From positions 35,108 to 99,107 of the forward strand of contig DRFO01000034.1 of the NCBI GenBank assembly GCA_011050525.1: a stretch of 64,000 nt of DNA, given 5' to 3'. The position numbers and the translations under genes are program-made. This DNA comes from Halopseudomonas xinjiangensis. GTDB taxonomy: Bacteria > Pseudomonadota > Gammaproteobacteria > Pseudomonadales > Pseudomonadaceae. Positions 19,591 through 27,791 of the stretch are shown piece by piece (the first letter of the stretch is position 1; each line of letters opens with the position of its first letter). Under the pieces are notes generated by a model. It saw nothing but the letters and a program-made list of their open reading frames with translations. It searched no databases and was not told where the DNA came from.

Positions 19591-20277
19591 TTATTTACTG
19601 ATTGATAGAACGTCAGACAAGCCGACGCTACCCAGGCCAGCGAGGTTGAGCACCAGCTCTCCGCCCTTGCCCATCCCCAACGACACGCTGTCTACGTTGG
19701 CTGGCAGCAAGGTCGCGACCTGGGTATTTTCCCCACCAATGCTCGCTACTGCTTCGAACTTGTATTTGCCGGGCGGCAAGTTTTCGCCGGCGGCGTTTTT
19801 GCCGTCCCATTTAAAGTCGAGCATGCCGGCTTCCTTACTACCCATATTGATCGTGGAAACCAGGCTCCCCTGCGCGTTGTATACGTTTACGAACACATTG
19901 CTGCTGTTCCGAGTCAAGGCCATCTGTCCAGCCAAACCTTCCTGGGTGTCTACCATTGCGTTCGAGGTCGGAACGATTACGCTTCGACCCACCAGTGACG
20001 ACGCCTGCAACGCCTGGGATGACTGATAGCCACTCAGCAATGCATCCATCGAGGTATTCATATTCTCGATGCCTTCAACGGTACTGAATTGGGCCAGTTG
20101 CGCAATGAACTCGCCATTTTCCTGGGGAGACATGGGGTCCTGGTTGTTCATCTGGGTGACCAGCAACTTGAGAAATTCGTTCTTTCCCAGCTCATCGCCC
20201 TTGGCAAAACGCGACTGATCGACCTGGTATTGATTCAGCAGGCCTTCACCTACCGCAAGGTTGTTACTGACGCTCAT
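19591..20277 (-). CDS. flgD: Flagellar hook-cap scaffold FlgD
   Basis: 228 residues. The N-terminal FlgD signature (LGKNEFLKLLVTQMNNQDPMSPQENGEFIAQLAQFSTVEG, about 28-67) is followed by the FlgD Tudor-like and Ig-like region (LDFKWDGKNAAGENLPPGKYKFEAVA). It caps the growing hook and is discarded when FlgK is added. It sits 15 bases after flgC in the flgBCDE unit. Confidence 0.94.
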   Translation of the reverse strand: MSVSNNLAVGEGLLNQYQVDQSRFAKGDELGKNEFLKLLVTQMNNQDPMSPQENGEFIAQLAQFSTVEGIENMNTSMDALLSGYQSSQALQASSLVGRSVIVPTSNAMVDTQEGLAGQMALTRNSSNVFVNVYNAQGSLVSTINMGSKEAGMLDFKWDGKNAAGENLPPGKYKFEAVASIGGENTQVATLLPANVDSVSLGMGKGGELVLNLAGLGSVGLSDVLSISK

Positions 20278-20292
20278 GGTTTAAGGCTCCTT

Positions 20293-20733
20293 TTACTGGC
20301 CCAGCGTCAGTACGCGCTGCAGCATGGTCTTGGCGGTGTTCATGATCTCAACGTTGGTCTGATAGGAGCGCGACGCCGCCATCATGTTGGCCATTTCTTC
20401 CACCACGTTTACGTTGGGGTAAAACACATTGCCGTCTTCATCAGCCATCGGATGATCGGGTTGATAACGCGCTTGCAGTTCAGCGTCGGATTCCACTATC
20501 CCGAGCACCTCGACGCCGCTTCCCGCCTCGTGCTCCTGGGCGAACAGCGAGCCGCCCAACCCCTGCTGCTGGTTGAAGATGGTCGAAAACACCGGATTAC
20601 GTGCGCGATAAGTCTCATCGGTACTGCTGGAAACCGTTTCGGCGTTGGCTATGTTGCTGGCCACGGTGTTAAGCCGTAGCGACTGAGCGCTCATGCCGGA
20701 ACCGGCAATATTGAAAACATCACTTAGCGACAT
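20293..20733 (-). CDS. flgC: Flagellar proximal rod protein FlgC
   Basis: 146 residues with MSLSDVFNIAGSGMSAQSLRLNTVASNIANAETVSSS at the start and VNVVEEMANMMAASRSYQTNVEIMNTAKTMLQRVLTLGQ at the end, both FlgC signatures. It forms part of the proximal rod with FlgB and FlgF. It follows flgB with a 2-base gap and precedes flgD by 15 bases. Confidence 0.95.
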   Translation of the reverse strand: MSLSDVFNIAGSGMSAQSLRLNTVASNIANAETVSSSTDETYRARNPVFSTIFNQQQGLGGSLFAQEHEAGSGVEVLGIVESDAELQARYQPDHPMADEDGNVFYPNVNVVEEMANMMAASRSYQTNVEIMNTAKTMLQRVLTLGQ

Positions 20734-20735
20734 GA

Positions 20736-21140
20736 TCAGTCTCCCCGCAGGGCAGTCATCAGCCCTTTGAATTTGCTGTTGAGAAAGGTGAAGCTGGCCT
20801 GAAAATCGATGGCATTTTCAGCATATTTTGCCTGCTCTACCTGGGTATCGACCGAGTTGCCGTCAATTGACGGCTGCGCGGCAGTGCGATAGCGCAGCCC
20901 GGCGGCCTGATCGATAAAACCTTCAACGGCCATGTGCCGTGAATGGGTCTGACTGGCCTGGAATGGTTTCGATTCGGGAGATTGCTCGGCTTGCAACACG
21001 CTGGCAAAATCCAGGTCGCGCGCCTTGAAGTTTGGGGTCTCGGAATTGGCTATATTGTTTGCCAGCACGGCGGCGCGGTCAGCGCGAAATGCCAGCGCCT
21101 TCTCGTGCAGTCCCAGTGCGCGGTCAAAACTTAAACTCAT
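20736..21140 (-). CDS. flgB: Flagellar proximal rod protein FlgB
   Basis: 134 residues. The rod motif NNIANSETPNFKARDLDFASVL and the C-terminal VEQAKYAENAIDFQASFTFLNSKFKGLMTALRG identify FlgB. It is the first gene of the flgBCDE operon; GAGG precedes the ATG and a sigma-54 promoter lies at 21192-21207, giving a leader of about 40 bases. Confidence 0.95.
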   Translation of the reverse strand: MSLSFDRALGLHEKALAFRADRAAVLANNIANSETPNFKARDLDFASVLQAEQSPESKPFQASQTHSRHMAVEGFIDQAAGLRYRTAAQPSIDGNSVDTQVEQAKYAENAIDFQASFTFLNSKFKGLMTALRGD

Positions 21141-21191
21141 CTTTGCCTCCTCACCTGGCAGCCCATGGCCAAGCGTCTATGCAAAAGACGT

Positions 21192-21207
21192 AGCAAATCT
21201 CATGCCA
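21192..21207 (-). promoter_or_regulatory. Sigma-54 promoter of flgBCDE
   Basis: On the minus strand the site reads TGGCATGAGATTTGCT: the -24 GG and -12 GC lie 10 bases apart, and TGGCA and TTGCT are consensus sigma-54 elements. Predicted start near 21182, 42 bases before flgB. Confidence 0.87.
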
Positions 21208-21347
21208 TTTTGTAAATGACTTTTAGATCAATCAGTTAGACTTTACGAGAAACGGAAACGGCAACGATTTTCCGTATACGGCAAGGGCAAGCGTCAGAAA
21301 ATTGCCGATCATTGATCTTCCGCCAGAACCGCTTGCCGTTGCCCTTC

Positions 21348-21428
21348 CCCGGGACTGTTGAGCACCAGCTCGATACTTCGGAGTGTGCGAGAAGCGTGAT
21401 GTACGAGCTGGTGCTCGAACGTCCCAGG
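21348..21428. repeat. Inverted-repeat element, copy A (~81 bases)
   Basis: The left arm (21348-21374) reads inward from CCCGGGACTGTTGAGCACC and the right arm (21403-21428) is its near-perfect inverse, ending GCTCGAACGTCCCAGG. The 28-base core starts with ACTTCGGAGTGTGCGAGAAG. The identity with copy B extends beyond the arms, from 21335 to 21446. Looks like a REP/MITE-type nonautonomous repeat. Confidence 0.78.
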
Positions 21429-21549
21429 AAAAGCAGCCCTGCGCACGAGCTTTAGCTTTAGCGCGGAGATCTACCAGCGAGGCGTTCTGCGTGACCAAAG
21501 GCGGGCCGGACGCGAAGCATCCGGCAAAACCCACTCTGCCGTTGCCTTT

Positions 21550-21629
21550 CCTGGGACTGTTGAGCACCAGCTCGATACTTCGGAGTGTCCGAGAAGCGTG
21601 ATGTACAAGCTAGTGCTCGAACTTCCCAG
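21550..21629. repeat. Inverted-repeat element, copy B (~80 bases)
   Basis: Same element as copy A in the same orientation, 202 bases away, differing at only a few positions (for example AAGCTAGTGCTCG in the right arm where A has GAGCTGGTGCTCG). The shared flanks (CCGTTGCC on the left, AAGCAGCCCT-CGCAC on the right) show that a unit of about 111 bases was copied. Confidence 0.78.
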
Positions 21630-21699
21630 AAAAAGCAGCCCTACGCACAATCTGGTGCGGGAACCTTTCGGATGGGCCTTGATTTGCTACTGGTTTAGC

Positions 21700-22527
21700 T
21701 CAACGGGCCTGATAGACGATCCCTGGGCTGCATTGGACCATCTGGTAGAGCTCGGGAAGTCCGTTTAACGCTTCAGAGGCTCCCAGCATCAAATAGCCGC
21801 CCGGCTTCAAGGTCGCATGAATGCGCTTGAGAATGTCCTTTTTCACATCCGCAGAAAAGTAGATCAACACGTTCCGGCAAAAGACGATGTCAAACTTGCC
21901 AAGCCCTGCATAACTGTCCAGCAGGTTTAGCGCCCGAAATTCGACGCGGCTGCGCAGTGGTGGCTTGACCGTCCAGCGGCCTGAAACCTTCTGATCGAAA
22001 TACTTCAACAGCCGATCCTGAGATAGCCCTCTGCCAACCGACAGGCTGTCGTATTCAGCACTCTTCGCGGCCGCCAATATGCCACCGGACAGATCGGTGG
22101 CAACAATCTGCGCACCCGCGCGCAATTGCCCAAGATTGCTTCGCTCAAACTCCTCTATGGCCATACTGAGCGAATATGGCTCCTGCCCCGAAGAACATGC
22201 AGCAGACCACATGCGCAACCGCTGGCCCGGGTTGCCCTTGATGAACTCGGGTATCAGGCGGTTCTTGAGCACCTCGAACGGATAGGCATCGCGAAACCAC
22301 AGGGTCTCATTGGTGGTCATCGCATCCACAACCGACTCGCGCAGCCCGCTACGCGGGTGGGTCTGAATGCGTCTTACCAGTTCGCCAAGGCTTTTTATGC
22401 CTTCCTGCTCAAGCAGGCGATTGAGCCTGCTGGATACGAGATACTGCTTGTTGTCACCCAAGACTATGCCGCACGCCTTCTCGAGAAATTCCCGAAAGAG
22501 CTGAAAATCCTGATCTACAGACGTCAC
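21700..22527 (-). CDS. cheR: Chemotaxis protein methyltransferase CheR
   Basis: 275 residues. The N-terminal helical domain is followed by the SAM-binding fold with LRMWSAACSSGQEPYSLSMAIEE and FDIVFCRNVLIYFSADVKKDIL, the CheR signatures. It methylates glutamates on chemoreceptors using S-adenosylmethionine in the cytoplasm. The start is GTG at 22527, preceded by AGGGGA. It follows cheV with a 33-base gap; the pair matches the cheV-cheR1 pair beside flgA in Pseudomonas aeruginosa. Confidence 0.92.
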   Translation of the reverse strand: MTSVDQDFQLFREFLEKACGIVLGDNKQYLVSSRLNRLLEQEGIKSLGELVRRIQTHPRSGLRESVVDAMTTNETLWFRDAYPFEVLKNRLIPEFIKGNPGQRLRMWSAACSSGQEPYSLSMAIEEFERSNLGQLRAGAQIVATDLSGGILAAAKSAEYDSLSVGRGLSQDRLLKYFDQKVSGRWTVKPPLRSRVEFRALNLLDSYAGLGKFDIVFCRNVLIYFSADVKKDILKRIHATLKPGGYLMLGASEALNGLPELYQMVQCSPGIVYQAR

Positions 22528-22560
22528 ACAGTCCGTCCCCTGTTAAATTTTAAACCGCTA

Positions 22561-23505
22561 TCAAACATTGCCGCTTGTGCCCCTCAAGGCGTGCAGCCTG
22601 TCAATAACTCGTCGGGCAAGCTCATCGGGTTTGAACTTGGCCAGAAACTCATCCGCTCCCACCTTCTTCACCATGGCCTGATTGAATACGCCGGACAATG
22701 ACGTGTGCAGCATGATATGCAGATCCTTCATGCGAGGGTCGTTGCGTACTTCTGCTGTCAGGGTATAACCGTCCATTTCAGGCATTTCGATATCGGAGAT
22801 CATCATCAGCAGATGGGTAGAAACGTTCTCCCCTTTGTCCGCCAGGGCACGCAACCACTCCAGCGCCTGCTGGCCATCGTTCAAGGCTACGATCTCCACT
22901 CCCACTTCCTGCAGGCAGCGTGCGACCTGTTTGCGGGCCACCGAGGAATCGTCAACGATCAGAACCTTTCTGGCTACCGCTTCTGACTGGGTGGCCTGAT
23001 CAATGACGCCCGCTGACACGTTTTCCTGCGCGGGTACCACCTCGGCCAGGATTTTTTCAACATCCAGAATCTCGACCATCTGGTCTTCTACCCGCGTTAC
23101 CGCAGTCAGGTAGTGGTCACGGCCAGTACCGCGGGGCGGCGGATGTATCTCCGACCAGTTCATGTTGACGATGCGCTCTACCGAGCGAACCAGGAAACCC
23201 TGAACCCGATAGTTGTATTCGGTAATGATGACGAAAGCAGTAGACAGGTCACTTAACCCCGGACCGCCGGTCGCTTTGTTCAGATCGATGATTGGCAAGG
23301 TGCCTCCGCGGATATGCGCGACGCCCTTCACCACAGGATTCAACTTCGGTAGCAAGGTCAGTTTGGGACACTGGAGCACCTCCTTGACCTTGAATACGTT
23401 GATCCCGTAAAGCTGGTTGCCTGATAACCTGAACAGCAAAAGCTCAAGGCGGTTCTGCCCAACCAGTTGAGTTCGCTGGTTGACCGAATCCATTACGCCA
23501 GCCAT
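22561..23505 (-). CDS. cheV: Chemotaxis coupling/response-regulator protein CheV
   Basis: 314 residues: a CheW-like domain (about 15-160, LLLFRLSGNQLYGINVFKVKEVLQCPKLTLLPKLN) joined to a receiver domain (about 180-305). The receiver has the acidic pocket (IVDDSSVARK), the likely phospho-Asp in MISDIEMPEMDG and the conserved Lys near the C-terminus. CheV couples receptors to CheA and is thought to serve as a phosphate sink or in adaptation. It is divergent from flgA across a 103-base spacer. Confidence 0.92.
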   Translation of the reverse strand: MAGVMDSVNQRTQLVGQNRLELLLFRLSGNQLYGINVFKVKEVLQCPKLTLLPKLNPVVKGVAHIRGGTLPIIDLNKATGGPGLSDLSTAFVIITEYNYRVQGFLVRSVERIVNMNWSEIHPPPRGTGRDHYLTAVTRVEDQMVEILDVEKILAEVVPAQENVSAGVIDQATQSEAVARKVLIVDDSSVARKQVARCLQEVGVEIVALNDGQQALEWLRALADKGENVSTHLLMMISDIEMPEMDGYTLTAEVRNDPRMKDLHIMLHTSLSGVFNQAMVKKVGADEFLAKFKPDELARRVIDRLHALRGTSGNV

Positions 23506-23534
23506 GGGTGAGTCCTCGTATTTACGGGTGCAAA

Positions 23535-23551
23535 CGGCATGTTTTTTGCTT
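23535..23551 (+). promoter_or_regulatory. Sigma-54 promoter of flgA
   Basis: CGGCATGTTTTTTGCTT has the invariant GG (23536-23537) and GC (23548-23549) separated by 10 bases. The leader to flgA would be about 48 bases. It lies in the spacer divergent from cheV. Confidence 0.77.
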
Positions 23552-23608
23552 CACTTTCAGAAGCGACGTTAACTTGACGTCACCCTTTCTGTCATCAAGG
23601 TTCATTGT

Positions 23609-24319
23609 ATGCGTTTTACAACACACTGCGCGGCCCTGACGATATTTTTTTCGGCGAGCCTGTCAGCTAACCCGCTGATTGAACAACTTATCGGCGCGAC
23701 GACTGCTTTTCTTGAGGAAGAAGTCGAAACTCATTTGTCGAGCAGCATGATCGATGCGCGCTACGAGGTTGCGGTGAATCGACTTGATTCACGTTTGCGG
23801 CTTCCGCTGTGTCCGCCTGATGCGCTCGAGGCCAGCCTGGAAAGCCCGTCCACGCCGGTTGGCAGGGTAACGGTTCGACTATCCTGCAACAGCGATGTGC
23901 AGTGGCGACTATTCGTGCCGGCGCAGGTCAGCCTGTTTCAACAGGTATTGGTAGCGGTGCGGCCGCTGGCACGTCACAGCGTCATCAGCCCTCAGGATGT
24001 TGCGCTTCAGGAGCGCGATACGGGCCTGCTACGCGACTCGTATCTGACCGACCCCAAGCAGGCAGTGGGGATGCGGCTGAGACGCCCGATGGGCGCCGAC
24101 GCGGTATTTAGCCCAAGCCAGTTGGAGCAGGACGAAATAGTCAAGCGCGGAGACAAGGTGGTAATAAGCGCAGCCAACAGCCAGATCGCCGTAAAGATGC
24201 CCGGGGAGGCAATGGAAAGCGGAGCGTTAGGCAGTCAGATCAAAGTCAGAAACAGTCGCTCCGGACGCACGGTCAGTGCTCGGATAGTCGCACCAGGGCA
24301 GGTTGCCGTGGCGATGTAA
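23609..24319 (+). CDS. flgA: Flagellar P-ring assembly chaperone FlgA
   Basis: 236 residues. A signal peptide (MRFTTHCAALTIFFSASLSA) precedes a periplasmic body with the SAF/ChapFlgA region (VRPLARHSVISPQDVALQERDTGLL...VGMRLRRPMGADAVFSPSQLE) and the C-terminal MPGEAMESGALGSQIKVRNSRSGRTVSARIVAPGQVAV. It helps FlgI assemble into the P-ring. It has its own sigma-54-type promoter and is followed by flgM, which has a separate sigma-28 promoter. Confidence 0.92.
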   Translation: MRFTTHCAALTIFFSASLSANPLIEQLIGATTAFLEEEVETHLSSSMIDARYEVAVNRLDSRLRLPLCPPDALEASLESPSTPVGRVTVRLSCNSDVQWRLFVPAQVSLFQQVLVAVRPLARHSVISPQDVALQERDTGLLRDSYLTDPKQAVGMRLRRPMGADAVFSPSQLEQDEIVKRGDKVVISAANSQIAVKMPGEAMESGALGSQIKVRNSRSGRTVSARIVAPGQVAVAM

Positions 24320-24395
24320 AGCGGCGAACGGATAGGCTATACTGCGGTCTATTGAGTTCGATCTGCGATGTTATCCAGTTCGCGCAGTTTTTTCC

Positions 24396-24422
24396 TAAAG
24401 TTTTCTGCGCGCCGGCCGTTAC
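24396..24422 (+). promoter_or_regulatory. Sigma-28 (FliA) promoter of flgM
   Basis: TAAAGTTT (24396-24403) is a perfect FliA -35; after exactly 11 bases comes GCCGTTAC (24415-24422), a 6 of 8 match to GCCGATAA. Transcription would begin near 24429, about 30 bases before flgM. FliA-driven flgM gives the expected feedback loop. Confidence 0.85.
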
Positions 24423-24460
24423 AGGTGATAGCAAAGCATACAGCTCTGAGGACTTAGACA

Positions 24461-24784
24461 ATGGTTATCGATTTCAACGCGCCCAACGCAGCTAACGGTA
24501 CTGGACGAAACGCCCAGACTGGCGCCGCGTCGGCCAAGCGCGACGCAACCCTGGATGCCAGCCGGACCCCGGAACAGACACCCGAGCAAAAGCCGGCTGC
24601 TGCGGACTCATCGGTGAAACTGAGCGACCAAGCCGTGCAGCTCAAGACTATCGAAGAACGTTTGAAGGATTTGCCTGAAGTAGACAGCGAGCGTGTTGCA
24701 CAGATCAAACAGGCGATTTCCAACGGTAGCTACCAGATGGATAGCGGCAGAATTGCCGACAAGCTGATGACGCTTGAGGGTTGA
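24461..24784 (+). CDS. flgM: Anti-sigma-28 factor FlgM
   Basis: 107 residues, small and polar. The N-terminal half is predicted disordered (Ala, Pro, Gln and Thr-rich) and the C-terminal half (DSSVKLSDQAVQLKTIEERLKDLPEVDSERVAQIKQAISNGSYQMDSGRIADKLMTLEG) is the FliA-binding FlgM domain. It holds FliA inactive until the hook is complete and FlgM is exported. A consensus FliA promoter lies just upstream. Followed by flgN after 50 bases. Confidence 0.94.
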   Translation: MVIDFNAPNAANGTGRNAQTGAASAKRDATLDASRTPEQTPEQKPAAADSSVKLSDQAVQLKTIEERLKDLPEVDSERVAQIKQAISNGSYQMDSGRIADKLMTLEG

Positions 24785-24834
24785 TTCACGCTTGAACTCC
24801 TGAGGCGCCCCGGACGGTTAAAGGAGAATTACAG

Positions 24835-25296
24835 GTGAAAGATTTGGAGCAGTTGTTCGATCAGGCGACCCGCGACTGTGAACAATTTGCCGAGTTGCTT
24901 GATCAGGAGCAGGATGCCTTGATCAAGCAGGACATGGACGTGCTGGAGTCGTTGCTCGAAGCAAAAACTCCATTAGTCACAGCACTTAATGCTCACGATG
25001 AGACTATCAACAGCCATGCTCATCTGTCAGGCAAGCTACCCGATCAGACCATGGAATCATTTGTTGCTTCGCTGGGTCATGCCGGCACGTCCACTTCCTA
25101 CAGTACTTTCCGGCAGACTCTCGTCCGCTGCCAGAGCGCCAACCTGCGCAACGCAAGACTGGTGCGGCATAGCCAGAACGCAAACAATCATCTGGTAGAT
25201 CTGCTGCGCAATCAGGGCGAGTCAAGCCAGAGCGTTTATGACAGACAAGGCATTACCAGCCGGTCGAACTCTCAGCGCCCCTTGACCAAGGTATGA
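24835..25296 (+). CDS. flgN: Flagellar export chaperone FlgN
   Basis: 153 residues, almost entirely helical (MKDLEQLFDQATRDCEQFAELLDQEQDALIKQDMDVLESLLEAKTPLVTAL), as expected of the FlgN family that escorts FlgK and FlgL to the export gate. The start is GTG at 24835, preceded by AAAGGAGA at good spacing. It is co-transcribed with flgM. Flanking genes (flgM, flgZ) match the Pseudomonas order. Confidence 0.9.
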   Translation: MKDLEQLFDQATRDCEQFAELLDQEQDALIKQDMDVLESLLEAKTPLVTALNAHDETINSHAHLSGKLPDQTMESFVASLGHAGTSTSYSTFRQTLVRCQSANLRNARLVRHSQNANNHLVDLLRNQGESSQSVYDRQGITSRSNSQRPLTKV

Positions 25297-25362
25297 AATA
25301 CCTATCAAATTGATAGCGCTGTGATATCAAGCAGTTTTGCCACGTCAATGCCGAGAGCTTAA

Positions 25363-26112
25363 GTGTCCATTTTATTCGAACAAGAAACCGGCCCGCAGCC
25401 ACCCCGGGAAATCCGATCTCAGATAGAAATCAATGCGCTGCTGAAGAGCCTGCAACAGTCCCGGGACCAGTTGATAATCACCTTTTCTGGTCGCACGCAG
25501 AAATTCCAGAGCTTCATCGTCCATCTGAATACCGGTTCCGGCCAGTACTGGATAGATGAGCTGATTCCACGAGACGGCGACCGCTACGCCTCCCAGGGCG
25601 AAGCCTTTCGCGTAGATGCATGGCGCGACGGGGTGCACATGCGCTGGCATTGTCCGGCTGCCCAGAAAGTGCTGCTGGAAGATGCGCCAGCGTATTGCAT
25701 ACCCCTCCCACAGGATATGACCTATCACCAGAAGCGCGGCGCCTACCGCGCTAACGTCCATCGTACGCTGGAAACCGGCGTGGGTATCACCCATGACCGA
25801 CGGTCGCTGGATTTTCGCGGCCATCTGCTCGACATTTCCGCCACCGGGTGCAAGGGGCGTCTGACTGGTGACCACTCTGGAGAGCTGCAGCCAGGCGAGA
25901 TTTTCGAATCGAGTTATCTGGAGTTACCGGACGCGGGCAGATTCTCGGTAGCCATGGAGATTCGCCACGCGGTCTATGAGCGACAGACCGACGAAACGCA
26001 CGTAGGCTTGAAATTCAAACTACCCAGCCCCACCGCCCAGCGTCAGATCGACCGTTTTGTAAACTCCTTGCAGCGTGAAGCTCGCCGCCTGGAAAAGGAA
26101 GATCTGTTTTAG
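25363..26112 (+). CDS. flgZ: Flagellar brake protein with PilZ domain (YcgR/FlgZ)
   Basis: 249 residues. The N-terminal YcgR domain (about 20-115) is followed by a PilZ domain (about 120-240) with the c-di-GMP motifs QKRGAYRANV (RxxxR type) and DISATGCKG (DxSxxG). On binding cyclic di-GMP such proteins act on the motor and slow swimming. Starts with GTG at 25363 after a weak GAGAG site. It ends 16 bases before a convergent MFS gene. Gene order matches flgM-flgN-flgZ of P. aeruginosa. Confidence 0.9.
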   Translation: MSILFEQETGPQPPREIRSQIEINALLKSLQQSRDQLIITFSGRTQKFQSFIVHLNTGSGQYWIDELIPRDGDRYASQGEAFRVDAWRDGVHMRWHCPAAQKVLLEDAPAYCIPLPQDMTYHQKRGAYRANVHRTLETGVGITHDRRSLDFRGHLLDISATGCKGRLTGDHSGELQPGEIFESSYLELPDAGRFSVAMEIRHAVYERQTDETHVGLKFKLPSPTAQRQIDRFVNSLQREARRLEKEDLF

Positions 26113-26121
26113 CAGCGCCCC

Positions 26122-26143
26122 CACCGGCTCAGCCAGGCCGGTG
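26122..26143. terminator. Hairpin between convergent flgZ and MFS gene
   Basis: CACCGGC (26122-26128) and GCCGGTG (26137-26143) make a 7-base stem with an 8-base loop in the 16-base gap and the last codons of the MFS gene. No T-run, so only a candidate bidirectional terminator. Confidence 0.4.
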
Positions 26144-27451
26144 ATCATCCTGATCCTGATCTCTGTCGCTTGATGACATATGGCCGTCCAGATCGTCACG
26201 CATCTGGTCATCCACAACCTGCTCGTCAACACGCGGATCAAGCGCTGCGGCCAGAGGCGAGCTGGCCAGGTTACCGGCGGCTGGCATGAAGTGGATAGGC
26301 GCCTCCTGCACTAGGTGCTCGCCGGTAACCTGGCTAGGCCGAACCCGCACGACGAGAACCAGTGAACAGACTCCCATAAAGACATAAAGCATGCCTGGGC
26401 CCCAAAGCCGCATAAGCACCGATCCCAGTATGGGGCCAACACTTGCGCCCAAACCAAAGGTCACCAGCAGCATGGCTGACAGGAGAACTCTTTCTTGCTG
26501 CTCAACGTGATCGTTCGCCAGCGCAACGGCAATCGGATAAAGCGTGAATGCCAGCACACCGAACAGCCCCGTCAGTAAAAACAGCGCAAACCTCGGCATC
26601 ACTGCCAGCGCGATCAGCAGTACCACGCCGGTCAGCACGATGGCATTGATCTGGATCATCCGACTTCGATCCAGCCGATCGGATAACCAGCCCGCCGGCC
26701 ATTGGGCGGCAAGGCCTGCACCGATGGTCACCGCCATGAACACCCCCACATCAGAGGTAGCCAGCCCCACGCCACTGGCGAAGACCGGGGCCAGGCCATA
26801 GAACGAACCGAGCAATAGTCCTGAAACGGCGATAGTCGCCAGCGCCTGGGGTATCCGCTTGATAAAGAAGCGAACCCGCAGCGGTGCGGGATGCAAAGGC
26901 GCCGGGTGCAGACTTTTGGTAACCGCTACTGGAACCAGGCATAGCGAAAAGCACATGGCCACCAGCAGAATGTGGCGGATATCAAGGTCCGGCATCACGG
27001 TCAGCACCACCTGCCCCAGCGCCAGTCCGAGGAAGGTAACGACCATATAACTGGCGAATACCATACCCCTCTGATGGGATTCAGCCTGCTCGTTCAACCA
27101 GCTCTCCAGAACCATGTACTGGCACATCATCGCCATGCCTACCAGCACGCGAAGCACGAGCCAGACCTCGACACTCGAGGACAAGGCATGACCCAGCACC
27201 GAGGCTGTGACTACGCCGGCACTGGCGACAAAGGCCCGAATGTGTCCAACCTGGGCTATCATTCTGTGACCTACCGAAGCACCGGCCACCAGGCCGACGT
27301 AATAGCCTGTCATGAGCACACCGATCCAGATTTCACTGACGCCTTCGGCGGACAAACGCAAGCCGATATAGGTGCTCAGCAGACCACTGCCTATCAACAT
27401 CAGCAGAGTGGCGAAATAAAGCGAGGAAAAAGCGGTTAAAGCTTTCGGCAT
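26129..27451 (-). CDS. MFS transporter, YcaD-like
   Basis: 440 residues with about 12 hydrophobic segments. The loop after segment 2 (GHRMIAQVGHIRAFV) and the motif VLESWLNEQAESHQRG are typical of the YcaD-like branch of the major facilitator superfamily, whose substrates are mostly unknown. ATG 27451 is preceded by CGGAG and is preferred over the upstream ATG at 27487. The C-terminal 50 residues are hydrophilic and very acidic (DDHRPG end). The gene stands alone between flgZ and an SDR. No substrate can be proposed. Confidence 0.72.
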   Translation of the reverse strand: MPKALTAFSSLYFATLLMLIGSGLLSTYIGLRLSAEGVSEIWIGVLMTGYYVGLVAGASVGHRMIAQVGHIRAFVASAGVVTASVLGHALSSSVEVWLVLRVLVGMAMMCQYMVLESWLNEQAESHQRGMVFASYMVVTFLGLALGQVVLTVMPDLDIRHILLVAMCFSLCLVPVAVTKSLHPAPLHPAPLRVRFFIKRIPQALATIAVSGLLLGSFYGLAPVFASGVGLATSDVGVFMAVTIGAGLAAQWPAGWLSDRLDRSRMIQINAIVLTGVVLLIALAVMPRFALFLLTGLFGVLAFTLYPIAVALANDHVEQQERVLLSAMLLVTFGLGASVGPILGSVLMRLWGPGMLYVFMGVCSLVLVVRVRPSQVTGEHLVQEAPIHFMPAAGNLASSPLAAALDPRVDEQVVDDQMRDDLDGHMSSSDRDQDQDDHRPG

Positions 27452-27711
27452 TACAACTCCGGGAAGTTTGATAACGGATGAAAACACACCAGGCGTTGCC
27501 AGTGTTCAGCGTAGCTTACTGCAAGGGGAAATGGAGTTTTCCGGCAGTCCATATACAGACTCAGCCGTTAGCTGACTGCCGCCCGGCAAGGGCACTGACA
27601 CCTTACAGCGAGCAACGACTGGGAACAATTGTTGCCCGTTGGACTTTGCTCAGCGAACCGAGTTCCTCGGACGCTTCCCTGGCGTGGCGCGGCCGATAGC
27701 AGTCGCTTTTG

Positions 27712-27740
27712 TTGACACATTTTTAATTTATGCCTAAATA
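27712..27740 (+). promoter_or_regulatory. Candidate promoter of the 27792 SDR gene
   Basis: TTGACA (27712-27717), a perfect -35, is followed after 17 bases by TAAATA (27735-27740), a weak -10. The spacer is AT-rich. ACACATTTTTAATTTATG at 27715-27732 resembles the ACA-N13-TGT motif found upstream of the catabolic island units but ends TGC, not TGT. The rest of the 27452-27791 gap shows nothing else I can name. Confidence 0.5.
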
Positions 27741-27791
27741 CCCGTTAGGTTCACCTATCGTTTCTGGCACTTACCGCATAAGGATTCATTC

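Larger units (their letters stand above)
21141..21699. other. Gene-free gap between flgB and cheR
   Basis: Apart from the flgB promoter, this 559-base gap holds two near-identical direct copies (21335-21446 and 21538-21648) of a sequence that contains an inverted-repeat element, and a short hairpin GCCGGA...TCCGGC at about 21505-21526. Minus-strand open frames across it (for example 21232-21567) are repeat-derived and are not called as genes. Confidence 0.75.

Noticed and set aside
21232..21567. 111-residue minus-strand open frame
   Set aside because: It runs through the inverted-repeat element copies, has no ribosome site and its composition is repeat-derived.
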